Assembly (NCBI RefSeq): GCF_016865585.1
Contig: NZ_JAESND010000003.1
Span: forward strand, 248,001-312,000
Length of the DNA: 64,000 nt
Reading direction: 5' to 3'
Origin: Jeongeupia naejangsanensis
Lineage (GTDB): Bacteria > Pseudomonadota > Gammaproteobacteria > Burkholderiales > Chitinibacteraceae
Under the pieces are notes generated by a model. The model made no database searches. It was not told the origin of the DNA and worked only from the letters and a program-made list of their open reading frames with translations. This document shows, one piece after another, positions 17,216 through 26,965 of this stretch (position 1 is the first letter of the stretch; each line of letters begins with the position of its first letter). Both the position numbers and the translations under genes were made by a program.

Positions 17216-19186
17216 TCAGCTGCCCTGCAGCAGGATCATCTCGGCGGCAGCGAGATTCTCCGGTTCGCCGAGCAGGACCAGCACGTCGTTCTCCTGCAGC
17301 ACCAGTTCGTCCTGAACCTGGGTCGGGGGCATGGACTTCCGCCGCACGCCCTTGACCTCGACGTGCAGGCCGGCGAGGCCGATGTCGCCGAGGCGGCGGC
17401 CGATGGCGCTGGCGTCGCCGTTGAGGTGGATCGTGTGCAGGCGCGGTTGGCTGGCATTGTCTTCGAGATCCTCGGTCGTACCCCGGAAGAAGCCGCGGAA
17501 CATCTGGTAGCGGTCCTCGCGGACGTGGCGGATGCGCTTGAGCACGGTGTTCAGCGGCACGCCGAGCAGCATCAGCGTGTGCGAGGCCAGCATCAGGCTG
17601 CCTTCGAGGATTTCGGCGACGACCTCGGCCGCACCGGCGTTCTTCAGCTTGTCGACGTCGGTTTCGTCATAGGTCCGCACGATGACCGGCAGCTCCGGGC
17701 GGATCTGGTGTGCGAGCTCGAGAATCTTCATCGCCGAGTGCGTGTCGGCGTAGCTGACGACCAGCGCACGGGCACGCATCAGCCCGGCGGCCATCAGCAC
17801 CTCGCGCTTGGCGGCGTCGCCGAAGACGACCGACTCGCCGGCGGCACCGGCTTCGCGGACTTTCTCGGGGTCGAGGTCGAGGGCGAAGAAGGGGATTTTT
17901 TCCTCGGTCAGAATCCGCGCCAGACTCTGGCCGCTTCGCCCGTAGCCGCAGACGATCACGTGCCCCTGGCTCTGCATCGTCCGTACCGCGATCTGGTGCA
18001 GGTTGGCGGCCATGTTCATCCATTCGGATGCGGCAAACCGCAGCACCAGCTTGTCGGAGTGCTGGACGATGAACGGTGTCGCCAGCATCGACAGCACGAT
18101 GGCCGCCGTGGTCGCCTGCAGCAGCGGATCGGGCAGCAGCTTGCCGCTGCCGGCCAGCGTCAGCAGGACGAAGGCGAACTCGCCACCCTGGCCGAGCGCG
18201 AAACCGGTGCGCAGCGACACGCCGGCGCTGGCACCGAACCAGCGTGCGATCCCGGCGATCATGGCGATTTTCAGCGGCAGCAGGATCACCAGAATGATCA
18301 GCACCAGCCACCACCGGTCGGCGAGCTGGCCGAAATTCAGCGTCATGCCGACGGTGACGAAGAACAGCCCGAGCAGCAGGTCGCGGAAAGGCCGGATGTC
18401 GTCCTCGACCTGATAGCGGTAGTCGGTTTCGGCAATCAGCATGCCGGCCAGAAAGGCGCCGAGCGCCAGCGAAAGGCCGGACAGTTCGGTCAGCCAGGCG
18501 ATGCCGAGCGTCACCAGCAGCAGGTTGAGCATGAACAGCTCGCTCGAATGCTGCTTGGCGACGAGGTTGAACCACGGCCGCATCAGCTTTTGGCCGAGGT
18601 TGAGCAACAGGAACAGCACGACGATGATCTTCAGCGCCGCGAAACCGAGCGCGTTGAGCATCGCTTCGCCGGGCTGGCTCAGCACCGGCAGCATGATCAG
18701 CAGCGGCACGACCGCCAGATCCTGGAACAGCAGGATGCCGATCGCATTCTGGCCGTGCGCCGCATTGAGTTCGTTACGTTCGGACAACAGTTTGGAGACC
18801 ATCGCCGTCGACGACATCGCCAGCGCCCCGCCCAGCGCCAGCCCGGCGGCCCAGTTCAGCCGGACGATCAGCACCAGCCCGATGATCACGATCAGCACCA
18901 TCGCCCCGACCTGTGCCGCGCCGAGTCCGAACACGATGCGTCGCATGGCCTTGAGTTTGGCGAGGTTGAATTCGAGCCCCAGCGTGAACATCAGGAACAC
19001 CACGCCGTACTCGGCCAGATGGGTTGCTTCCTCGCTGCTGGCGATCAGGCCGAGCGCATGGGGGCCGATCAGCATGCCGACGAAGAGATAGCCGAGCATC
19101 GCCGGCAGCTTGACCAGCCGGCACAGCACAACGGTGATGACCGCGGCGCCAAGCAGCAGCAACAGGGAGGAAAGGTGAACGGGCAT
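17216..19186 (-). CDS. CPA2-family cation/proton antiporter of the Kef type with RCK domain
   Basis: Residues 1-380 are a monovalent cation:proton antiporter domain with about 12 membrane helices (LPAMLGYLFVGMLIGP, LALGAFLAGMLIAETDYR, GFALGQGGEFAFVLL). Residues about 405-525 form a Rossmann RCK/TrkA-N domain (VIVCGYGRSGQSLARIL), followed by a TrkA-C domain at the C-terminus (DELVLQENDVLVLLGEP). Such proteins export K+ or Na+ in response to a nucleotide or thiol ligand; the ligand here is unknown. A perfect TATAAT -10 lies on the minus strand at 19231-19226, about 40 bases upstream. Confidence 0.9.
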   Translation of the reverse strand: MPVHLSSLLLLLGAAVITVVLCRLVKLPAMLGYLFVGMLIGPHALGLIASSEEATHLAEYGVVFLMFTLGLEFNLAKLKAMRRIVFGLGAAQVGAMVLIVIIGLVLIVRLNWAAGLALGGALAMSSTAMVSKLLSERNELNAAHGQNAIGILLFQDLAVVPLLIMLPVLSQPGEAMLNALGFAALKIIVVLFLLLNLGQKLMRPWFNLVAKQHSSELFMLNLLLVTLGIAWLTELSGLSLALGAFLAGMLIAETDYRYQVEDDIRPFRDLLLGLFFVTVGMTLNFGQLADRWWLVLIILVILLPLKIAMIAGIARWFGASAGVSLRTGFALGQGGEFAFVLLTLAGSGKLLPDPLLQATTAAIVLSMLATPFIVQHSDKLVLRFAASEWMNMAANLHQIAVRTMQSQGHVIVCGYGRSGQSLARILTEEKIPFFALDLDPEKVREAGAAGESVVFGDAAKREVLMAAGLMRARALVVSYADTHSAMKILELAHQIRPELPVIVRTYDETDVDKLKNAGAAEVVAEILEGSLMLASHTLMLLGVPLNTVLKRIRHVREDRYQMFRGFFRGTTEDLEDNASQPRLHTIHLNGDASAIGRRLGDIGLAGLHVEVKGVRRKSMPPTQVQDELVLQENDVLVLLGEPENLAAAEMILLQGS

Positions 19187-19290
19187 GGGCTGCAGCCGGA
19201 AGGTTCCGTGGAGGGTCTGGCAAAAATTATACCTGCCGGTGTGGCCTACTTGCTGGCCGCGCCCTGCATGGCTCTTTTATACTGGGGCCC

Positions 19291-20262
19291 ATGAGTGAAA
19301 TCACGCAATCGTTGGCGCAGGCGCGTCAGGTGCTGGCGATCGAAGCCGACGCGATCACCGCCATGGCAGCACGGCTTGATCACCGCTTTGACGCGGCCTG
19401 TGCGCTGCTGCTCGGCTGTTCCGGCCGCGTCGTCGTGACCGGCATGGGCAAGTCCGGCCATATCGCGCGCAAGATCGCCGCAACGCTGGCGAGCACCGGT
19501 ACGACGGCGATGTTCGTCCATCCGGCCGAGGCCGTTCACGGCGATCTGGGCATGATCAGGGCCGAGGATGTCGTACTGGCGCTGTCGTACTCGGGTGAGA
19601 GCGACGAGGTGCTGGCGATCTTGCCGAGCCTGAAGCGGCTCGGCGTCAAGGTGGTTGCGCTGGCGGGGCGGGCGGATTCGACGCTGGTCCGTGCGGCCGA
19701 CGTCTGGCTTGACGCCGGTGTGGCACAAGAGGCCTGTCCGCTGAACCTGGCGCCGACGGCCAGCACGACGGCGGCGCTGGCGCTGGGCGATGCACTGGCG
19801 GTGGCCTTACTTGATGCGCGCGGTTTCAAGGCCGAAGATTTTGCGCTGTCCCATCCGGGCGGCAGTCTCGGTCGCCGCCTGCTGGTTCATGTGCGTGACG
19901 TCATGCATGCAGGTGATGCATTGCCGGTGGTGCGCGACGACGTGTTGCTGCGCGATGCGTTGCTGGAAATCAGCCGCAAGGGCATGGGCATGACCGCCGT
20001 GGTCGATGCCACCGGCGTGCTGGTCGGCGTGTTTACCGACGGCGACTTGCGACGCGCGCTCGACGATGGCCGTGACGTGCTGGCCACGCCGGTGGCGCAG
20101 GTCATGACGCACGCGCCGCTGACGATCGATGCCGACCACCTCGCCGCAGAAGCGGTGCAGGTCATGGAACAACGCCGCATCAACGGCCTGCTGGTGCTCG
20201 ACGCCGGTCGGCTGGTCGGTGCGTTGAACATGCACGACCTGTTGCGTGCCCGGGTCGTCTGA
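19291..20262 (+). CDS. kdsD: D-arabinose-5-phosphate isomerase
   Basis: KdsD converts ribulose-5-P to arabinose-5-P for Kdo, the sugar linking lipid A to the LPS core. Residues about 30-170 are a SIS sugar-isomerase domain (VVVTGMGKSGHIARKIAATL, SYSGESDEVL). Residues about 205-323 are a pair of CBS domains (VRDVMHAGDALPVV, VMTHAPLTID). First gene of the LPS/rpoN run. A TATACT -10-like hexamer ends only 7 bases before the ATG, so a leaderless transcript is possible. Confidence 0.96.
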   Translation: MSEITQSLAQARQVLAIEADAITAMAARLDHRFDAACALLLGCSGRVVVTGMGKSGHIARKIAATLASTGTTAMFVHPAEAVHGDLGMIRAEDVVLALSYSGESDEVLAILPSLKRLGVKVVALAGRADSTLVRAADVWLDAGVAQEACPLNLAPTASTTAALALGDALAVALLDARGFKAEDFALSHPGGSLGRRLLVHVRDVMHAGDALPVVRDDVLLRDALLEISRKGMGMTAVVDATGVLVGVFTDGDLRRALDDGRDVLATPVAQVMTHAPLTIDADHLAAEAVQVMEQRRINGLLVLDAGRLVGALNMHDLLRARVV

Positions 20263-20284
20263 GAAAAGAACAAGGGAAATCGAA

Positions 20285-20800
20285 ATGCAGGAAAAAGCCC
20301 GTGCAGTGCGACTGATGATTTTTGACGTCGACGGCGTCATGACCGATGGTGGTCTGTATTACAACGACGCAGGCGAGGAAATGAAGGCCTTCAATTCGCT
20401 CGACGGTCATGGCCTGCGCATGTTGCAGCAGACCGGCGTCAAGCTGGCGATCATCACCGGCCGCAAATCGAAGCTGCTCGAGCATCGTGCGAACAATCTC
20501 GGCATCGATTTCGTCTACCAGGGCGCGCACGACAAGCTCGCGACCTTCGGCGAACTGCTTGCCGCGGCCGGCGTGACTGCCGACGAATGCGGCTACATGG
20601 GTGATGACGTGATCGATCTGCCGGTCATGCGCCGTGCAGCCTTTGCCGTTGCCGTGCCCGACTCGCCCGAGATCGTCCTGCAGAACGCCCACTACGTCAC
20701 CGGTCGAGCCGGCGGCCGCGGTGCCGTGCGCGAGGTGTGCGAGCTGATCATGCAGGCGCAGGGTACGTACGACGGGCTGATGGCCCATTACCTGCGCTGA
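20285..20800 (+). CDS. kdsC: 3-deoxy-D-manno-octulosonate 8-phosphate phosphatase
   Basis: KdsC removes the phosphate from Kdo-8-P. It is a small HAD phosphatase without a cap domain, active as a tetramer. The nucleophile and acid are D14 and D16 in IFDVDGVMTDGGLYY; later motifs are AIITGRKSKLLEHR and YMGDDVIDLPVMRR. 171 aa is the usual size. Start 20285 is set by a weak AAGGGA ribosome site, 22 bases after kdsD. lptC begins 2 bases after the stop. Confidence 0.96.
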   Translation: MQEKARAVRLMIFDVDGVMTDGGLYYNDAGEEMKAFNSLDGHGLRMLQQTGVKLAIITGRKSKLLEHRANNLGIDFVYQGAHDKLATFGELLAAAGVTADECGYMGDDVIDLPVMRRAAFAVAVPDSPEIVLQNAHYVTGRAGGRGAVREVCELIMQAQGTYDGLMAHYLR

Positions 20801-20802
20801 TC

Positions 20803-21381
20803 ATGGGCGGCCTGTCGACCAAACTTCTCCCGATGGTGCTGCTGGCGACGCTCGGCGCGCTGGTGCTGATCCTCAACGAAGTGGCCCAGGTGCCCGGCGT
20901 CGGCCGGCCCGACCGGCCGAACGAACCCGACCTGATTGCGCAGAATGCAACGGCCTACCGTTTCGACGTGAACGGCAAGCGCCTGTCGCGCGTCTATGCC
21001 GACCGGCTCAGACACTATCCGGCCGGTGATACCAACTGGCTCGACCAGCCGCGCATCCACTACACCAAGCCCGATACGCCCGAGGTGACCGTCGTCGGCA
21101 AGCGCGCGCGCACCGAACAAAATGGTACCCTCGTCTGGTTCCCCGACGATGCCAAGCTGACCCGGGCGCCGAGCGCAGACAAGCCGCAGCTCGACGTGGT
21201 CAGCTCGGATGTCTGGGTCAAACCGAACGAGAATTTCGTCTGGTCCAAGACGCCGGTCAACGGCAAGATGGGCGCATACACCGTGTCCGGTGTCGGGTTC
21301 AATGCCGACATGGACAAGGAAACCCTGGAACTCCTCTCCAAAGTGAGCACGACCTATGTCCCGCCGCCGCCGCGCCGCTGA
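20803..21381 (+). CDS. lptC: LPS export protein LptC
   Basis: LptC is the single-pass inner-membrane protein that receives LPS from LptBFG and passes it to LptA. It has an N-terminal membrane helix (LPMVLLATLGALVLILNEV) and a periplasmic beta-jellyroll with family marks DLIAQNATAYRFDVNGKR, DTNWLDQPRIHYT and a late YTVSGVGFNADMDKETLELL. 192 aa. Its 3' end overlaps lptA by 26 bases, so the two are translationally coupled. Confidence 0.92.
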   Translation: MGGLSTKLLPMVLLATLGALVLILNEVAQVPGVGRPDRPNEPDLIAQNATAYRFDVNGKRLSRVYADRLRHYPAGDTNWLDQPRIHYTKPDTPEVTVVGKRARTEQNGTLVWFPDDAKLTRAPSADKPQLDVVSSDVWVKPNENFVWSKTPVNGKMGAYTVSGVGFNADMDKETLELLSKVSTTYVPPPPRR

Positions 21382-21973
21382 ACTGTCGGCGCTGATCCTG
21401 CTGGCCGCGCCGATGGCGCACGCAGAGAACGCCGACCGCGAAAAACCGATGAATATCGAGGCGGATCACGCCAATTTCGATCAAAAGAACAATGTCGGTG
21501 TCTATACCGGCAATGTCATCGTCGTGCAGGGCACGATGACGCTGAAGGCCGACAAGGTCACCGTACGTCAGGACGCCGACGGCAACCAGTTCTCGCAGGG
21601 CGACGGCAAGCCGGTGAAGTTCCGCCAGCGCATGGATACCGGTGAATGGGTCGATGCCAACTCGCTGCATTACGATTACGATGGCAAGACCGGCATCCTC
21701 AAGCTGATCAACAAGGCGTGGGTGCGTCGTGACACCGGTGACGAGGTCATCGGCGACGTGATCGTCTACGACATGGCAACTTCGACCTATCAGGCGCAAA
21801 CCGACGGCAAGCCGGGCAGCCGCGTCAACATCACGCTGATGCCGAAGAAGAAGGACGCCAGTGCCACCGCGGCCAAACCCGCCAAGGCGGTGGCGAGCAA
21901 ACCCGCCGCCAGCAAGCCGGCAGCCGCCAGTGCGCCGAAGTCCGGTGGTTCGTGGAGCAAGGACGCGCAATGA
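21356..21973 (+). CDS. lptA: LPS export periplasmic protein LptA
   Basis: LptA forms the periplasmic bridge that carries LPS to the outer membrane. A signal peptide ending AHA is followed by the OstA-type domain: [39 protein letters not shown] and [20 protein letters not shown]. The C-terminal 45 residues are a low-complexity Ala/Lys/Ser/Pro tail, longer than in E. coli LptA. It overlaps lptC and lptB at either end. Confidence 0.93.
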   Translation: MSRRRRAAELSALILLAAPMAHAENADREKPMNIEADHANFDQKNNVGVYTGNVIVVQGTMTLKADKVTVRQDADGNQFSQGDGKPVKFRQRMDTGEWVDANSLHYDYDGKTGILKLINKAWVRRDTGDEVIGDVIVYDMATSTYQAQTDGKPGSRVNITLMPKKKDASATAAKPAKAVASKPAASKPAAASAPKSGGSWSKDAQ

Positions 21974-22704
21974 CCGAAGCCAAGGCCGTGCTCAGTGCCA
22001 ATGGTCTGATGAAACGCTACAAGAAGCGTACCGTCGTCAAGGACGTGTCGATCGACGTCGCGGCCGGCGAGGTCGTCGGGCTGCTCGGGCCGAACGGCGC
22101 GGGCAAGACCACCAGCTTCTACATGATCGTCGGGCTGGTTGCCAAGGACGGTGGCGACATCCGCCTTGACGGCATCGACATCGGCCACCTGCCGATGCAC
22201 GAGCGCGCCCGCATGGGGGTGGGTTACCTGCCGCAGGAAGCATCGATCTTCCGCAAGATGACGGTCGAACAGAACATTCTCGCCGTGCTCGAGCTGCACG
22301 TCGCCGACAAGGTCGAGCGCACCCGCCAGCTCGACGCATTACTCAACGATCTCCACATCTCGCATCTGCGCGAAAACAACGCGATGAGCCTGTCGGGCGG
22401 CGAACGCCGCCGGGCCGAGATCGCCCGTGCGCTCGCGGCAAGCCCGCGCTTCATCCTGCTGGACGAGCCGTTTGCCGGCGTCGATCCGATTGCGGTGATG
22501 GACATCCAGCGCATCATCCGCTTCCTCAAGGAGCGCGGCATCGGTGTGCTGATCACCGACCACAATGTGCGCGAAACGCTGGGCATCTGCGATCGCGCCT
22601 ACATCATTTCCGAAGGGGCCGTGATGGCGTCGGGCTTGCCGAGCGCCATCGTCACCAACGAGCAGGTGCGCCGGGTCTATCTCGGCGAACACTTCCGGAT
22701 GTAG
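21970..22704 (+). CDS. lptB: LPS export ABC transporter ATPase LptB
   Basis: LptB powers LPS extraction from the inner membrane with LptF and LptG, whose genes are not in this window. Walker A is GPNGAGKT (residues 40-47), the signature is [15 protein letters not shown], Walker B is [13 protein letters not shown] and the switch His is in [10 protein letters not shown]. 244 aa. The ATG overlaps the lptA stop (ATGA). rpoN follows after 4 bases. Confidence 0.97.
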   Translation: MTEAKAVLSANGLMKRYKKRTVVKDVSIDVAAGEVVGLLGPNGAGKTTSFYMIVGLVAKDGGDIRLDGIDIGHLPMHERARMGVGYLPQEASIFRKMTVEQNILAVLELHVADKVERTRQLDALLNDLHISHLRENNAMSLSGGERRRAEIARALAASPRFILLDEPFAGVDPIAVMDIQRIIRFLKERGIGVLITDHNVRETLGICDRAYIISEGAVMASGLPSAIVTNEQVRRVYLGEHFRM

Positions 22705-22708
22705 CGGC

Positions 22709-24130
22709 ATGAAGCAATCGCTGCAACTTCGCCTTTCACAGCAGCTGAACCTGACGCCGCAGCTGCAGCAATCGATCAAGCTGCTGCAGCTGTCGACGCT
22801 CGACTTTCAGCAGGAGGTCGAGCGGTTCCTCGCCGAAAATCCGCTGCTCGAGCGTGGCGAAGACCATCACGCCTCGTCCGAGGGCGAGGGCGGCAGCGAA
22901 GCGCCGGCAGAGAGCAGCAGTGACGATGCGCCGGCGAGCGAATCAGCATTCGACAGTGACGACTGGGGCTGGGAGGGCAGCGGTGGCGGCGCGCGTAGCG
23001 GTGGCGACGACGACGACGACTTCGATCCGGCCAGCAACATTGCCCGCGAGCTGACCTTGCGCGAACACCTGCTGGCGCAAGCCGGCCTGTTGCCGATTCC
23101 GCTGCGCGATCGTGCTGCGCTGACCTGGCTGATTGACGCGCTCGACGACGACGGCTTTCTGACCCAGCCGCTTGAGGAAATACTTGCGCTGCTGCCTGCG
23201 GAACTTGCTGGCGGGTTCGAGTTCGAACTCGATGATCTGGCGATCGCGCTGGCGCGACTCAAGCAGCTCGAACCGCTCGGTGTCGGTGCCTGTGACATGG
23301 CCGAATCCCTGGCTCTGCAGCTGGCTGCCTTGCCGGTGTCTGACGTACGTCAACTGGCGATCGGAATCGTGCGGGACAGTCTCGATTTGCTCGCGACACG
23401 CGACTACACTAGGTTAAAACGCCGCCTGAAATGCGATGAAGCGGCGCTAAAGGCCGCGCAGGCCTTGATCGTCAGCCTGAATCCGCGACCGGGTGCACAA
23501 TGGAGCGACGAGTCGTCGCATTATGTGGTGGCCGATGTTTTGGTCAGCAAGTACAAGGGGCAGTGGCGAGTGCGCTTGAACGACGCGGCCAGACCCAAGC
23601 TCAGGGTCAACCGGATGTACGCCGATATCCTGCAACGCAGCGATGGTGGCGTGCTGGCGCGCGAGCTGCAGGAAGCCAAATGGCTGGTCAAGAGCGTGCA
23701 GCAGCGCTTCGACACGATCCTCAGGGTCGGTCAGGCCATCGTCGACAAGCAGCGCGCCTTCTTCGAGCACGGTGAAATCGCGATGCGGCCGCTGGTGTTG
23801 CGTGACATCGCATCCGAACTCGATCTGCACGAGTCCACCGTTTCCCGCGTCACGACGCAGAAGTACATGCTGACGCCGCGCGGCATCTTCGAATTCAAGT
23901 ATTTCTTTGGCAGCCATGTCGAGACCGAAACCGGCGGCGAAGCCTCGGCAACGGCGATCAAGGCGCAGATTCGCCAGCTGGTCCAGCAGGAAGACAAGCA
24001 AAAGCCATTGTCGGATAGTGCCATCGCGGAAGCGTTGGCAGGGCAAGGGGTCGTGGTTGCGCGACGAACCGTTGCCAAATACAGGGAGGCGATGCAAATC
24101 CCACCCGTCAATCTGCGCAAATGCCTGTAA
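22709..24130 (+). CDS. rpoN: RNA polymerase sigma-54 factor RpoN
   Basis: Sigma-54 directs polymerase to -24/-12 promoters opened by AAA+ activators. Region I is the Gln/Leu-rich MKQSLQLRLSQQLNLTPQLQ. Region II is an acidic, low-complexity stretch at about residues 48-112 (many Ser, Asp, Glu and Gly). Core-binding and DNA-binding regions follow, with LREHLLAQ and LDLHESTVSRVTTQKYM. The C-terminus carries the RpoN box ARRTVAKYRE that reads the -24 element. 473 aa. The place after lptB and before hpf/ptsN is conserved across proteobacteria. Confidence 0.97.
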   Translation: MKQSLQLRLSQQLNLTPQLQQSIKLLQLSTLDFQQEVERFLAENPLLERGEDHHASSEGEGGSEAPAESSSDDAPASESAFDSDDWGWEGSGGGARSGGDDDDDFDPASNIARELTLREHLLAQAGLLPIPLRDRAALTWLIDALDDDGFLTQPLEEILALLPAELAGGFEFELDDLAIALARLKQLEPLGVGACDMAESLALQLAALPVSDVRQLAIGIVRDSLDLLATRDYTRLKRRLKCDEAALKAAQALIVSLNPRPGAQWSDESSHYVVADVLVSKYKGQWRVRLNDAARPKLRVNRMYADILQRSDGGVLARELQEAKWLVKSVQQRFDTILRVGQAIVDKQRAFFEHGEIAMRPLVLRDIASELDLHESTVSRVTTQKYMLTPRGIFEFKYFFGSHVETETGGEASATAIKAQIRQLVQQEDKQKPLSDSAIAEALAGQGVVVARRTVAKYREAMQIPPVNLRKCL

Positions 24131-24156
24131 CGGCGATTCCCTGAAGGAGAATGTCT

Positions 24157-24483
24157 ATGAACCTCAATATCAGCGGCCATCACCTCGAAGTGACCCCGGC
24201 AATTCGTGATTACATCACGAGCAAGCTTGAACGGGTGGCGCGTCATTTTGACGCGGTGATCGAAGTCGGCGTCGTCCTCTCGGTCGAACGCCTGCAGCAG
24301 AAAATTGAGGCAACCGTGCACGTGCCGGGCAAGGATATCCACGTCGAGGCGATCGACGAAGACATGTACGCCGCGATTGACGCGCTGGCCGACAAGCTCG
24401 ACCGGCAGATCGTCAAGCACAAGGAAAAGCGCAACGGCCACGATGGCGAAAGCATCCGTCGCCAAGTCGTCGCCGAAGAGTAA
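24157..24483 (+). CDS. hpf: Ribosome hibernation promoting factor (HPF/RaiA family)
   Basis: HPF binds the 30S decoding centre in starved cells and helps form inactive 100S ribosomes. MNLNISGHHLEVTPAIRDYI is the family start, followed by the beta-alpha fold with a basic helix near KHKEKRNGHDGE. 108 aa, the short form. The start is decided by the ribosome site AAGGAG at 24144-24149: it lies 7 bases from ATG 24157 but only 1 base from the in-frame ATG 24151. Expected to be a sigma-54-locus companion. Confidence 0.94.
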   Translation: MNLNISGHHLEVTPAIRDYITSKLERVARHFDAVIEVGVVLSVERLQQKIEATVHVPGKDIHVEAIDEDMYAAIDALADKLDRQIVKHKEKRNGHDGESIRRQVVAEE

Positions 24484-24500
24484 GTGTCCTTTTCCTGCCA

Positions 24501-24533
24501 ACGGGAATCCGTTCTGCGGATTCCCGTTTTTGT
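24501..24533 (+). terminator. Intrinsic terminator after hpf
   Basis: ACGGGAATCCG/CGGATTCCCGT (11 bp) with loop TTCTG, followed by TTTTTG. It separates hpf from ptsN, so ptsN probably has its own promoter. Confidence 0.88.
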
Positions 24534-24596
24534 TTACGGGCCGGGAGGCGATACAATGGCCCGCTTCGACGTTCCTCCTGCTCATGGATTCTCGCA

Positions 24597-25064
24597 ATGA
24601 GCCTGATTTCCAAGATTCTGCCGACGCAAAATGTCTTTCTCGACATGGACGTGGGCAGCAAAAAACGCGTGTTCGAGCAAGTTGGCATCCTGTTCGAGAA
24701 CAGCCACGGCATTGCCCGTAGCGTGATTTTCGACAGCCTGTTCGCACGTGAAAAACTCGGCTCGACCGGCCTTGGCCAGGGCGTGGCGATTCCGCACGGC
24801 CGTATCAAGGGGCTGAAGGAAGCCACCGGTGCGTTCGTGCGTCTCAAGGCACCGATTCCGTACGACGCGCCGGACGGCAAGCCGGTGTCGCTGATTTTCG
24901 TGCTGCTGGTCCCTGCCAATGCGACGGACCTGCACTTGCAGATTCTGTCCGAACTGGCGCAGCTGTTTTCGGACAAGGCCGTCCGCGAGCAACTGGCGAC
25001 ATTCGGCGAGCCGGGCGAAGCGTACAAGCTGATTTCCACTTGGGAACCGTACGCGGGCTTCTGA
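24597..25064 (+). CDS. ptsN: Nitrogen-PTS EIIA component PtsN
   Basis: PtsN is a regulatory phosphoacceptor of the nitrogen phosphotransferase system and controls potassium transport and other targets. The phosphorylated histidine is H67 in GVAIPHGRIKGL. Other marks are SREKLGSTGLG-like REKLGSTGLGQG, LIFVLLVPANATDLHLQIL and LSELAQLF. 155 aa. hprK and rapZ follow on the same strand. Confidence 0.95.
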   Translation: MSLISKILPTQNVFLDMDVGSKKRVFEQVGILFENSHGIARSVIFDSLFAREKLGSTGLGQGVAIPHGRIKGLKEATGAFVRLKAPIPYDAPDGKPVSLIFVLLVPANATDLHLQILSELAQLFSDKAVREQLATFGEPGEAYKLISTWEPYAGF

Positions 25065-25141
25065 GCCCCGGCGCCCTCGTGTAAGCTTAAAGGGCAGCGC
25101 GCCGCGTTTGCCCTGTTCCCGACCCCAGCCCACGAGCGACC

Positions 25142-26086
25142 ATGCCGCAGATCACCACCAGGCAACTCTTCATCGACAACGCCGAGAAGCTGCGGCTGAC
25201 GTGGGTCGCCGGGCAGTCGGGTGCGAACAATCTGCTGACCAACGATTCGGCCGAACAGAAGCCGATCCTCGCGCTGGTCGGTCATCTGAACTTCATCCAT
25301 CCGAACCGGATCCAGGTACTCGGCATCGCCGAGACCAAGTATTTTCTCGACCTGTCGCCCGAGGCACAGCGCGAGTCGGTCGAGCGGCTGTTTGCCAGCG
25401 AAATGGCGGCAATGATCGTCGCCAACGGCCAGCCGGTACCCGATGCCCTGCGCGACGGGGCCGAACGGCATCATGTGCCGCTGCTGACCAGTCCCGAGCA
25501 GTCGCCCTATCTGATGGACGTGCTGCGCTATTACCTGGCGAAAGCACTGGCGGTCTCGACGCACCTGCACGGGGTGTTTCTCGACGTCCTCGAAGTCGGT
25601 GTACTGCTGACCGGCGAGTCGTCGATGGGTAAGTCCGAACTGGCGCTGGAGCTGATTTCGCGCGGCCACGGTCTGGTGGCCGACGATGTCGTCGAGGTCT
25701 ACCGGACCAATCCCGAGACGCTGGAGGGCCGCTGCCCGCCGATGTTGCGCGACTTTCTCGAAGTGCGCGGGATCGGGGTGCTGAACATCCGCACCATCTT
25801 CGGCGAAACCGCCGTCCGGCCGAAAAAGACGCTGAAACTGATCATCCATTTGGCCAAGGCCGGCGGGGATACGCTGGCGCCGATCGACCGGCTGCAGATG
25901 CAGGCTGCGACGCAGGAGATCCTTGGCGTACCGACGCGCAAGCTGGTGATTCCGGTCGCCGCCGGTCGCAACCTCGCCGTGCTGGTGGAGGCCGCGGTGC
26001 GCAACTACATCCTGCAGCTGCGCGGCATCGATTCGACCCGCGAGTTCATCGAACGTCACCAGCGTTTCATGGAAATGGGCGAGTAG
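25142..26086 (+). CDS. hprK: HPr kinase/phosphorylase
   Basis: HprK phosphorylates and dephosphorylates HPr on serine. The N-terminal DRTGG-like half is followed by the kinase half with P-loop GESSMGKS (G158-S165), [18 protein letters not shown] and the HprK signature [20 protein letters not shown], split over residues about 205-225. 314 aa is normal. In betaproteobacteria it sits with ptsN and rapZ, as here; ptsH and ptsI are not seen in this window. Confidence 0.95.
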   Translation: MPQITTRQLFIDNAEKLRLTWVAGQSGANNLLTNDSAEQKPILALVGHLNFIHPNRIQVLGIAETKYFLDLSPEAQRESVERLFASEMAAMIVANGQPVPDALRDGAERHHVPLLTSPEQSPYLMDVLRYYLAKALAVSTHLHGVFLDVLEVGVLLTGESSMGKSELALELISRGHGLVADDVVEVYRTNPETLEGRCPPMLRDFLEVRGIGVLNIRTIFGETAVRPKKTLKLIIHLAKAGGDTLAPIDRLQMQAATQEILGVPTRKLVIPVAAGRNLAVLVEAAVRNYILQLRGIDSTREFIERHQRFMEMGE

Positions 26087-26105
26087 GCCCGAAGGAGCGT
26101 TGATC

Positions 26106-26960
26106 ATGGTATGGCGTCGTCAGCAGGTCGTGCTGTTGTCCGGCCTGTCCGGAGCCGGCAAGAGCGTCGCGATCAAGGCGCTCGAGGATCTGGGCTACTT
26201 CTGCATCGACAACCTGCCGGCACCGCTACTGCCGCAGACGGTGGCGATGCTCGACGAGGATGGCTATCCGCGTGTCGCGATTGCCATCGACGCGCGCAGC
26301 GCGCTCAATCTCTCCAGTTTTCCGCAGCACTACGAGGCGCTGGTCGAGCTGGGGCTCGACGTGCACCTGCTGTACCTCGAAGCGAATGACGAAATGCTGG
26401 TCAAACGCTTTTCCGAGACCCGCCGCAGTCACCCGCTGGCCAATGGCGAACGGACGGTCAGCGAGGCGATCGAGCTGGAACGCGAGGTGCTGGCCTACTT
26501 TGCCGAGTTGTCGCACCGGATCGATACCAGCGGCCTGTCGGCGAACCAGTTGCGTGCGTGGGTACGCGAATTTGTCGCGCTCGACCGCAGCAAGCTGACC
26601 CTGGTCGTGCAGTCCTTCGGCTTCAAGCATGGCCTGCCGCTCGATGCCGACTTCGTTTTCGATGTCCGCTGCCTGGCCAATCCGCACTATGACCCGGTGC
26701 TGCGGCCGCTGACCGGCAAGGATCAGCCGGTGATCGACTTTCTCGAGCGTCAGCCCCAGGTCGGTCGTTATCTGACGCATGTGCTCGGCTTTCTCGAGCG
26801 CTGGCTGCCGGAGTTCGACCGTGACAACCGTAGTTATGTGACGGTAGCCATCGGCTGCACAGGCGGTCAGCATCGTTCGGTCTATCTGGCCGAGCAGTTG
26901 TACAAGCATTTTTCCAAGCAACGGCAGGTACTGGTACGGCACCGCGAGCAACACGGCTGA
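26106..26960 (+). CDS. rapZ: RNase adapter protein RapZ
   Basis: RapZ binds GlmZ-type small RNA and amino-sugar phosphate signals to set GlmS levels, so it links to cell-wall precursor supply. Walker A is GLSGAGKS (residues 13-20). The C-terminal domain has FGFKHGLPLDADFVFDVR, LANPHYDPVLRPLTG and IGCTGGQHRSVYLAE. Ribosome site AAGGAG (26092-26097) stands 8 bases from ATG 26106 and rules out the TTG at 26100. 284 aa. Confidence 0.95.
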   Translation: MVWRRQQVVLLSGLSGAGKSVAIKALEDLGYFCIDNLPAPLLPQTVAMLDEDGYPRVAIAIDARSALNLSSFPQHYEALVELGLDVHLLYLEANDEMLVKRFSETRRSHPLANGERTVSEAIELEREVLAYFAELSHRIDTSGLSANQLRAWVREFVALDRSKLTLVVQSFGFKHGLPLDADFVFDVRCLANPHYDPVLRPLTGKDQPVIDFLERQPQVGRYLTHVLGFLERWLPEFDRDNRSYVTVAIGCTGGQHRSVYLAEQLYKHFSKQRQVLVRHREQHG

Positions 26961-26965
26961 TCCGT

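Noticed and set aside
17195-19294. 699-residue plus-strand frame opposite the Kef-type antiporter
   Set aside because: Gln/His/Asp-rich shadow of a membrane protein gene.
22850-23040. Acidic low-complexity insert in RpoN
   Set aside because: Region II of sigma-54 is variable and acidic in many proteobacteria; not evidence of a fusion.
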